From Candidatus Bathyarchaeota archaeon (GTDB lineage Archaea > Thermoproteota > Bathyarchaeia > TCS64), in the NCBI GenBank assembly GCA_030691555.1, contig JAUYEB010000229.1:1-10229 (forward strand): 10,229 nt of DNA, in the 5' to 3' direction. The notes beneath the pieces were generated by a model, which was not told the DNA's origin, ran no database searches, and saw nothing but the letters and a program-made list of their open reading frames with translations. A program made the position numbers and the translations under genes. This document shows, piece after piece, positions 1-5,360 of this stretch (its first letter is position 1; each line of letters opens with the position of its first letter).

Positions 1-1
1 G

Positions 2-1777
2 GTCTCGATCTCGGGAGGAGACCACGCAATCCTCGTTGCATCTGGAGGAGCGCTCCTCCTAATCGACTCGAACGGCAACCAGATATGGAAAAAGACGTTC
101 AACGACGTCTCAGACGCCGCCGTATCGGGAAACGGGGCCTATATCGTCGTTGGGGTAACCGACTCGTCATTCAAGAACATGGTCCAAGTGTTAGATCGAG
201 ACGGGAACACACTATCCCAGTCGACCGTCGCTTCCGGCGAGTTACATCTGAGTGTCTCATCAGACGCATCCTATATCGCCGTGGGGTCCTCCAGAGATGT
301 TATTTTGCTAAATAAGCAGTGCCAGCTGCTGTGGAGCGAGAAGACTGACATCTATGTCGGATCGGTCGCCGTCTCCTCCAGCGGACAAGTCGCAGTTGAG
401 GCGTCCTCTTTGAGCCTATTCGACGGCTCTGGTGCACTTCTTTGGGGAGGCGAGGCGTGGACCAGCTCCCCCTACAGGGTCTCCATCTCGGGAGACGGAA
501 AATACGTAGCAGCCTCAATCGGTAGTGACATAATCCTCCTTGACTCGGGGGGAACGACAATCTGGAGCCACAAAGTCGGGAAAAATCTGATGCTCGAAGA
601 CATAGCATTTTCATCAGACGGTATGGTTGTTGTGGCGGCTGCCCGGAGCTTCGTTTCGCCGGGCCAAGGGATGATTTACATCCTCGACAACCCCCCGGGA
701 ACAGAGGTGATCCAGAAGCCCTCAATCGCGAGATTGAGAGATAGCAGGCTCGAATGTTATTCCGATTCATCCTTCTCACAGATTGGTAGAACTGTCAGGG
801 TTTTCTGCTCCATTGCGCCCTCAACAGCCTCAGCCGAGATCAAGCTAGAATATACAAGTCCGAGTGGTGAGATCTTGACGAGGACCGTATCTAAGAACAT
901 GTACGGCTCGTACTCCGACTCCCTCACAACCGATCAGATCGGGACATGGAGGGTGAACGCGACGTTCGCCGGTTCGGACAGCCTCAAACCCTCCAACGCA
1001 TCGACTCGATTCTACGTGGAGGTCGTGGGGGAGAGGGCAAACGCGCCACCCTATCAACCCGACAGCACCATCGCCATGGAGGTGGGGGAGAGGCGATTCT
1101 TCAAGACGCCGAAGAGCGGAATGCCCTTCTACAAATACAACCTCTTAGAGGCCCCACCATCGGTCGAGTACTCCGGCAGCTACACAGAGGTATTCGGGGG
1201 CACAGACCCCGACTACATAGGCTCAACAATCAAGGTGATGCCGTGGGCGACACCGGGCACGTATAAGATCAGGACCGAGTGGGGGTGGAGCGGCAGCCCA
1301 ATAGTCACAGGCACATTCACCTACACGTACAAGCTCGACTTCAACATCGAGGTGAAGCCCCCGCAGACGAAGTACGCGACGGACATAACAATCGCAGCCG
1401 AGGGAAAGGGAGACGCATTCAACGCAACCGGGGCCACGTACATAAAAATCAACGGCTACGATGCGCCCCTACCCGGGCAGACGATCACACTAACCTACAC
1501 AAGGCCAAACGGACAGGAATTGAAGAGGACCATAACCACGAACAAGGATGGCACATTCAACGACAAGATTAGAACGGATGCTGGAGGAGACTGGAGGGTT
1601 AAGGCAACGTTCGGGGGAAGCACGGTCCTAGAGTCATCATCGAGTGCCGACGCCTCCTTCAAGGCCGAGGCTACATCGCCCCTCTCACAGATACCGGTCC
1701 CGTGGGAATCGGCGCTGATCGGTCTACTGCTTTGTTTCATAATTCTAACACGCGCACGGCCGAGTCATGTGCGCTGA
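2..1777 (+). CDS. Surface beta-propeller / Ig-like repeat protein, membrane-anchored (5' truncated)
   Basis: The reading frame is open from the left edge, so the start and any signal peptide lie outside; 591 codons are visible. The first ~240 residues repeat a blade pattern of hydrophobic strands, 'LLLIDSNGNQIW'-like turns and 'SISGDGKYVAAS'-like strands. At least five such units resemble a PQQ-like or WD40-like beta-propeller. Two related Ig-like repeats follow, around residues 278-345 and 493-560, both ending in a 'W-R-V-x-A-T-F-x-G-S' strand. Between them lies an aromatic-rich segment of about 150 residues. Residues ~569-583 form one hydrophobic helix followed by a short basic tail (RARPSHVR), as in archaeal proteins anchored with the bulk outside. 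This suggests a cell-surface binding or structural protein; no catalytic motif is seen and the ligand is unknown. The TGA overlaps the end of the convergent regulator gene by 13 bases. Confidence 0.85.
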   Translation, partial: VSISGGDHAILVASGGALLLIDSNGNQIWKKTFNDVSDAAVSGNGAYIVVGVTDSSFKNMVQVLDRDGNTLSQSTVASGELHLSVSSDASYIAVGSSRDVILLNKQCQLLWSEKTDIYVGSVAVSSSGQVAVEASSLSLFDGSGALLWGGEAWTSSPYRVSISGDGKYVAASIGSDIILLDSGGTTIWSHKVGKNLMLEDIAFSSDGMVVVAAARSFVSPGQGMIYILDNPPGTEVIQKPSIARLRDSRLECYSDSSFSQIGRTVRVFCSIAPSTASAEIKLEYTSPSGEILTRTVSKNMYGSYSDSLTTDQIGTWRVNATFAGSDSLKPSNASTRFYVEVVGERANAPPYQPDSTIAMEVGERRFFKTPKSGMPFYKYNLLEAPPSVEYSGSYTEVFGGTDPDYIGSTIKVMPWATPGTYKIRTEWGWSGSPIVTGTFTYTYKLDFNIEVKPPQTKYATDITIAAEGKGDAFNATGATYIKINGYDAPLPGQTITLTYTRPNGQELKRTITTNKDGTFNDKIRTDAGGDWRVKATFGGSTVLESSSSADASFKAEATSPLSQIPVPWESALIGLLLCFIILTRARPSHVR

Positions 1778-2529
1778 TCCGTGTCTGAAAGCTCCTGGCT
1801 GAGCTGCGCCACCAGCATCATGGAGCGCATTCCCATCCGTGTCAGGACGTAGTCCTTGGACTCGAACTGCTTGAGGTGCCCCGAGTTCACTAGCTTCTTG
1901 ATATGGTAGAGGAGCTGACCCCCCTCCAAGCCGGTCACGTTTACGAAGTCGCTGAACCTATTCTCCCCCCTGAACACGCTCTTCAGGATCATGAGCCGCG
2001 TCTTGTTACTCAGCGGGTCGAGAAGCCGCTCCGCCGCCCTCACGGGGTCTAGACCCTCCACCGTGGCCCTCCCCTGCTCCAAAGTTAAGGCGGGCGAGCC
2101 TATCGAGCGAAGCTGGGTCAGGAGCCTCTCGCTCGAGGCGAGGACGTCGAGCTCGTTCTGGATGCAGACGACGCAGCCTTTCCTGCCCTGCTCCTCCATC
2201 CCCGTCTTGAATTGCCTCATGTTCTCCTGCACCTGTTTCAGCTCCGTGTAGGAGTCGTCGAATCTGCCCGTCTTGAGGAGGTTTGTGAAGCGTTGCTGGT
2301 GCTGGGTGAGCGTCGCCTTACAGGCCGATTCCTCCAGGCCCCTGTCGCACTTGAGGTTGCGGACCGCGTCCGAGGACACGTCCACGAGGTAGTCGGTTAT
2401 CGTGTGGTTGTAGTTCAGGCTGACCTGCTTGGTCACCTCCCCCTCGATGGCTTCGAGGCGCTGCCTCGTCTCCACCCGGAACTTCCCCAGCTCCTTGCGA
2501 AGCTCCTCTATCTCCCCGTCCAGCCTCAT
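1765..2529 (-). CDS. Coiled-coil / winged-helix (ArsR-like) transcriptional regulator with four cysteines
   Basis: This is a 254-residue protein. Residues 1-35 are charged and heptad-like (IEELRKELGKF), so probably coiled coil, and are followed by a helical middle region. Residues ~166-245 read as a winged helix: LLDPLSNKTRLMILKSVF is the first helix of many archaeal ArsR-like regulators, GGQLLYHIKKLVNSG is the likely recognition helix, and YVLTRMG the wing. Cysteines at 61, 70, 119 and 122 (the last two a CxxC) could bind metal or sense redox state; this is inference. The ATG at 2529 was chosen because upstream in-frame codons run into A/T-rich promoter DNA and the divergent gene. A TATA-like element (minus-strand GAATATAACC, 2562-2553) sits about 28 bases upstream, predicting an almost leaderless mRNA. 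The gene is divergent from the ferredoxin gene, a classic arrangement for a local regulator. The exact family was not recognised. Confidence 0.85.
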   Translation of the reverse strand: MRLDGEIEELRKELGKFRVETRQRLEAIEGEVTKQVSLNYNHTITDYLVDVSSDAVRNLKCDRGLEESACKATLTQHQQRFTNLLKTGRFDDSYTELKQVQENMRQFKTGMEEQGRKGCVVCIQNELDVLASSERLLTQLRSIGSPALTLEQGRATVEGLDPVRAAERLLDPLSNKTRLMILKSVFRGENRFSDFVNVTGLEGGQLLYHIKKLVNSGHLKQFESKDYVLTRMGMRSMMLVAQLSQELSDTDQRT

Positions 2530-2535
2530 ATAGTT

Positions 2536-2564
2536 ATGAAAATAACCCTCTAGGTTATATTCAT
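2536..2564. promoter_or_regulatory. Long inverted repeat (candidate operator) in divergent promoter
   Basis: ATGAAAATAACC (2536-2547) and GGTTATATTCAT (2553-2564) are 12-base arms with one mismatch around a 5-base spacer. The repeat lies 6 bases upstream of the regulator ATG, covers its presumed TATA element and abuts the TATA-like TTTATAC used by the opposite gene. A dimeric regulator bound here could block both promoters. Autoregulation by the neighbouring winged-helix protein is inference. Confidence 0.6.
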
Positions 2565-2600
2565 TTATACAATTATTTATTCGACGCGAGCATTCAGTGA
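2565..2600 (+). promoter_or_regulatory. Promoter of the ferredoxin-like gene
   Basis: A/T-rich TTTATACAATTATTTAT (2564-2580) provides TATA-like elements. The one at 2565-2570 would place transcription start near 2593, leaving a leader of about 22 bases before the ATG at 2615. A weak GTGAAGGG (2597-2604) lies further from the ATG than an ideal Shine-Dalgarno site. The GTG at 2597 is also in frame and could be an almost leaderless alternative start, adding six residues. Confidence 0.45.
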
Positions 2601-2614
2601 AGGGAACCCGAAAC

Positions 2615-3286
2615 ATGGCGCATAAACGACCGGGATACAGGTTCGAGGACGACTGGGAGCCCGAGTGGGCAGACAATAACGCGAAGAGCACGGCGGCGGG
2701 CATCGCGCTGCCGGTCTACGAGGAGATCAAGCTAAACAACACGGTGCTCAACCTCGAAAGCGTAAAGCGATACCTGGAGAAGGCTCGCAAGATCGCCATA
2801 CAGGATTGCCCCTGCCGCACGAAGCTCCACCACTGCGACGCTCCCCGGGACGTCTGCGTGCAGCTGAACGACGCGGCCGAGAGGGGAATAGCCCGGGGAA
2901 CGTCTAGGGAGGTGACCATCGAGGAGGCACTCGAAGCCGTAACGAGGGCGCACGAGGCCGGGCTCGTCCCCATGGCCTACATACGCACGGACACCCCCAA
3001 GCCCGAGGGCGTAAACTACGTCTGCAACTGCTGCTCCTGCTGCTGCAGCATCCTCGGCGCCACCCTGCGATTCGGCATGGCGCCCCACATCCTCAAGTCG
3101 ATCGCCACCACCATGACCGACGAGTCGAAGTGCGTATCATGCGGAAAATGCGAGGATCGCTGCCACTTCGGCGCGAGAAAAGTGGTGAACGGGAAGCTCG
3201 AATACGACAAGGACCTGTGCTTCGGATGCGGACTCTGCGTAAGCACCTGCCCTACGAAGGCGATATCATTAATTCAGCTAATTTGA
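2615..3286 (+). CDS. Cysteine-rich 2x[4Fe-4S] ferredoxin-domain protein
   Basis: This 223-residue, presumably cytoplasmic protein has 18 cysteines. The C-terminal part (residues ~165-220) is a two-cluster ferredoxin domain. Site one is C173, C176, C179, C183, where the usual proline after the fourth cysteine is replaced by histidine; site two is C202, C205, C208, C212 followed by proline. Upstream lie CPCR (C65, C67), C74 and C81, and a dense CNCCSCCC block (C137-C144), which probably bind a further cluster or metal. No flavin, nucleotide or radical-SAM motif is visible, so it is more likely an electron-transfer subunit or maturation factor than a complete enzyme. Similar CPCR plus cysteine-block ferredoxin-like proteins occur in anaerobic archaea and bacteria with no settled function. 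The ATG at 2615 is preferred over the in-frame GTG at 2597 (adds MKGTRN). It is divergent from the four-cysteine regulator, suggesting linked control. Confidence 0.88.
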   Translation: MAHKRPGYRFEDDWEPEWADNNAKSTAAGIALPVYEEIKLNNTVLNLESVKRYLEKARKIAIQDCPCRTKLHHCDAPRDVCVQLNDAAERGIARGTSREVTIEEALEAVTRAHEAGLVPMAYIRTDTPKPEGVNYVCNCCSCCCSILGATLRFGMAPHILKSIATTMTDESKCVSCGKCEDRCHFGARKVVNGKLEYDKDLCFGCGLCVSTCPTKAISLIQLI

Positions 3287-3369
3287 TCGGTCCAAATTAC
3301 TGTAGATGGGGATATGGGTGCTCCACATGCGGCTATCGCCGCCGTTTTCTGACCCATCTAGGGCAACTG

Positions 3370-3411
3370 TTTTTAACGACCTTCGTTTAACGGTTATTCC
3401 TTCCAAGGAAG
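3370..3411 (+). promoter_or_regulatory. Promoter region of carbamate kinase gene with TTTAACG direct repeats
   Basis: TTTTTAACG (3370-3378) is a TATA-like element 42-50 bases before the ATG at 3420. The heptamer TTTAACG recurs at 3372-3378 and 3386-3392, and a small inverted repeat CTTCC-AA-GGAAG spans 3400-3411 just before the start. GGAAG there may also act as a weak ribosome site. The rest of the 133-base gap after the ferredoxin gene shows nothing clear. Confidence 0.4.
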
Positions 3412-3419
3412 AGTGCAAC

Positions 3420-4367
3420 ATGGGAAAGCGTGTCCTGGTCGCCCTAGGCGGAAACGCCATCAAGCAGCCCGACGAGAAAGGGACCTTCGAGGAGCAGATG
3501 AAGAACGTCGAGACCGCCTGCGTGCAGATCGCCCAGCTCGTGAGGCGCGGCTACGACCTCGTTATCACACACGGCAACGGGCCGCAGGTGGGCAACCTCT
3601 CCATCCAGCAGGAGGCGGCCGTGGACCAGGTCCCATCCCAGCCCCTCGTCGTCCTCGGGGCGATGACGCAGGGCCAGATAGGCTACATGATGCAGCAGCA
3701 TCTGCACAACATCCTCGACGGCGACGGCAAGCAGGTCGTGACCGTCGTCACCCAGGTGCTCGTCAGCAAGGACGACCCCGACTTCAAGGACCCCACAAAA
3801 CCCGTAGGCCCATTCTACACGGATGAGGTCGCACACAAGCTCGCAGTCGAGCGCGGGTGGGTCGTGAAGAAGGTTAGGCCCACGGGTGACAGGACCTGGA
3901 GGCGAGTCGTCCCCTCACCGGCCCCCCTCGGAATCGCCGAGGCGAAGGCCATCAGGAGGATGGTCGAGGACGGGATGATAGTCATCGCCTCCGGAGGCGG
4001 CGGCATACCCGTCTTCAGGAACGCCCGCGGCAAGCTAGAGGGCGTGGACGCCGTCATAGACAAGGACAGGGCCGGCGCGAAGCTCGCCGAGGAGGTGGGG
4101 ACCGAGATACTCCTCATACTCACCGACGTCGAGCACGCCATGATGGACTACGGCAAGCCGACACAGGCCCCCATAAGGCACCTGACCGTCGCCGAGGCCA
4201 AGAAGAGGCTCTCAGAGGGCCACTTCGGCGCGGGCAGCATGGGCCCCAAGGTGGAGGCCGCGCTGGGATTCGTAGAGCGCGGCGGCGAGAGGGCCATCAT
4301 AACCAGCCTCGCGAAGGCCGTGGACGCCGTCGAGGGGAAGACGGGCACCCACATCTCCCTCCGCTGA
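3420..4367 (+). CDS. arcC: Carbamate kinase
   Basis: This 315-residue protein has the usual length for carbamate kinase of the amino-acid kinase fold. It interconverts carbamoyl phosphate plus ADP with carbamate plus ATP in the cytoplasm. Visible motifs are the N-terminal phosphate-binding loop VALGGNAI (residues 7-14), THGNGPQVGN (50-59), the glycine-rich IASGGGGIPV (189-198), DAVIDKDRAGA (210-220) and the C-terminal GSMGPK (272-277). The start at 3420 gives the family-typical MGKRVLVALGG; the longer open frame from 3306 codes for unrelated upstream DNA. In archaea the enzyme may feed carbamoyl phosphate synthesis or make ATP from citrulline or agmatine breakdown. No ornithine carbamoyltransferase or arginine deiminase gene lies next to it, so direction cannot be read from context. 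It appears to be a single-gene unit; the next gene starts 45 bases later with its own TATA-like box. Confidence 0.95.
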   Translation: MGKRVLVALGGNAIKQPDEKGTFEEQMKNVETACVQIAQLVRRGYDLVITHGNGPQVGNLSIQQEAAVDQVPSQPLVVLGAMTQGQIGYMMQQHLHNILDGDGKQVVTVVTQVLVSKDDPDFKDPTKPVGPFYTDEVAHKLAVERGWVVKKVRPTGDRTWRRVVPSPAPLGIAEAKAIRRMVEDGMIVIASGGGGIPVFRNARGKLEGVDAVIDKDRAGAKLAEEVGTEILLILTDVEHAMMDYGKPTQAPIRHLTVAEAKKRLSEGHFGAGSMGPKVEAALGFVERGGERAIITSLAKAVDAVEGKTGTHISLR

Positions 4368-4376
4368 TCCCCCATC

Positions 4377-4406
4377 TTATATCTAGTAAGCCTACACAGT
4401 TAGTGA
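4377..4406 (+). promoter_or_regulatory. Promoter of the FUN14 gene
   Basis: TTATATCT (4377-4384) is a good TATA-like box about 33 bases before the ATG at 4413, predicting a leader of only about 5-10 bases. GTGA (4403-4406), six bases before the ATG, matches part of the archaeal Shine-Dalgarno consensus GGTGA. Confidence 0.5.
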
Positions 4407-4412
4407 AGCGGC

Positions 4413-4721
4413 ATGGTCGAGATACTAACCCCCCTACTGACGCAGCTAGGCGTAGGCGGCGTAGCAGGGCTCTGCACAGGATACGCCCTCAAGAAGATAG
4501 GCAAGCTCGTCGCCGTCCTCGTCGGCATCGCCTTCCTCGGCCTCGAGCTCCTCGCCTACAAGGGTATAATCAGCATCAACTACTCGGCGCTCCAGGAGTG
4601 GGCGAGTGGCCTCATCGGCCAGGTAGGCGAGGCGGAGGGCATCCTGACGCTCATAATCGGCAACCTCCCGTTCGCTTCGAGTTTCCTCGTGGGCTTCGCC
4701 CTGGGAATTAAGATAGGGTGA
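4413..4721 (+). CDS. FUN14 family membrane protein
   Basis: This 102-residue, strongly hydrophobic protein matches the FUN14 family in length and pattern: GVGGVAGLCTGYALKKIGK (residues 13-31), then a long hydrophobic segment VAVLVGIAFLGLELLAYKG (33-51), and a C-terminal segment (79-99) ending GFALGIKIG. Two clear and one weak membrane segments are expected. The eukaryotic relative FUNDC1 is a mitophagy receptor, but archaeal members have no established role, so none is assigned. The ATG at 4413 follows a TATA-like box and a GTGA element. The last 14 bases overlap the end of the convergent methyltransferase gene. Confidence 0.85.
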   Translation: MVEILTPLLTQLGVGGVAGLCTGYALKKIGKLVAVLVGIAFLGLELLAYKGIISINYSALQEWASGLIGQVGEAEGILTLIIGNLPFASSFLVGFALGIKIG

Positions 4722-5259
4722 GCCGCGCGCAGTAGAGGGTCTCGAAGAACAGCCTCTTCTCCTCGATTACCACCAGTTTGTATCCGTAGGGCTCGGCTTC
4801 TATCCCCGCCTCTGAGGAGTAGATGAGCAGGATAGAACCGCCGGGGGTCAGGTGTTCCTTAGCGCCCTCCAGAAAGCGCAAGATGGTCTCCCTCCCGGTT
4901 CCCCCGCCGTCCCATGTCCGATCCTCGACGCCTCCCTCGGAGGGGAGATACGGGGGGTTGAAGACCATCCAGTCGAAGCGCCCCTCGACGTTGGCGAAGA
5001 GGTCCGAGTTGATGAAGCACATCTTGTGGGACACGTGGGCCTCCTCTGCCCTCCCCCTCGCCGCCTCGACCGCCGCCGGGTCTATGTCCACGGCGACGAC
5101 GCATCTCACGTTCGGCTTCTTGGCGGCCGCGACCGCCTGTATCCCGCTGCCCGTCCCCATGTCGAGGACGGAGCCCTCCACGAGCCTCTCCACGTGTCTC
5201 TGAAGGAGGTACGAGTCCTCGGCGGGGCGGTAGATCGAGGCCACGCAACTACTTCGCAT
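4708..5259 (-). CDS. HemK2/Mtq2-type protein N5-glutamine methyltransferase
   Basis: This is a 183-residue class I SAM-dependent methyltransferase. YRPAEDSYLL (10-19) is the family's N-terminal signature, VLDMGTGSGIQAVA (31-44) the SAM-binding motif I, VVAVDID (54-60) the acidic ribose contact, and NPPYLPSE (101-108) the substrate-glutamine signature. At ~180 residues it matches the short archaeal/eukaryotic HemK2 form rather than the longer bacterial PrmC. The expected reaction is methylation of the GGQ glutamine of release factor aRF1, usually with a Trm112-like partner, not seen here. The ATG at 5259 is used; a GTG at 5244 giving VASIYRPAED is an alternative, because the TATA-like CATATTTA (minus strand, 5275-5268) lies about 27 bases upstream of it. 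The gene is convergent with the FUN14 gene. Confidence 0.9.
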   Translation of the reverse strand: MRSSCVASIYRPAEDSYLLQRHVERLVEGSVLDMGTGSGIQAVAAAKKPNVRCVVAVDIDPAAVEAARGRAEEAHVSHKMCFINSDLFANVEGRFDWMVFNPPYLPSEGGVEDRTWDGGGTGRETILRFLEGAKEHLTPGGSILLIYSSEAGIEAEPYGYKLVVIEEKRLFFETLYCARLTLS

Positions 5260-5314
5260 CGGGGTAGTAAATATGTGTACTAGAATGATGGGCCGCTCCT
5301 AACCCTATATTATT
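5260..5314 (-). promoter_or_regulatory. Promoter region of the methyltransferase gene
   Basis: On the minus strand, TATA-like elements are seen at 5314-5306 (ATAATATAG) and 5275-5268 (CATATTTA). The first would give a leader of about 25-30 bases to the ATG; the second would fit an almost leaderless GTG start at 5244. The choice between them is not settled. Confidence 0.35.
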
Positions 5315-5349
5315 GTGGGAAGGCGAGCCAGCCTAGTCCACGGTTTTTT
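5315..5349 (+). terminator. Hairpin plus T6 run, terminator-like on the plus strand
   Basis: GTGGG (5315-5319) pairs with TCCAC (5337-5341), using one G-U pair, and AGGC (5321-5324) pairs with GCCT (5331-5334). GG and six T bases (5344-5349) follow directly. The G-U pair becomes a C-A mismatch in minus-strand RNA, so the fold is better in plus-strand RNA. No plus-strand gene ends nearby; the closest upstream is FUN14, ending at 4721. Confidence 0.35.
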
Positions 5350-5360
5350 ATTGAAAGAGG

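Noticed and set aside
300..779. 159-codon minus-strand open frame under the propeller gene
   Set aside because: It is antisense to clear propeller repeats and Arg/Ser-rich, without any domain.
2530..2703. N-terminal extension of the winged-helix regulator to 2703
   Set aside because: It would run through the divergent promoter and into the ferredoxin gene; the added residues look like translated non-coding DNA.
3306..3419. N-terminal extension of carbamate kinase to 3306
   Set aside because: The family starts at MGKRVLVALGG; the extension covers promoter-like DNA and repeats.
4852..5283. 143-codon plus-strand open frame opposite the methyltransferase
   Set aside because: It is an antisense shadow rich in Gly, Arg and Val; the opposite strand has definite SAM-binding and NPPY motifs.
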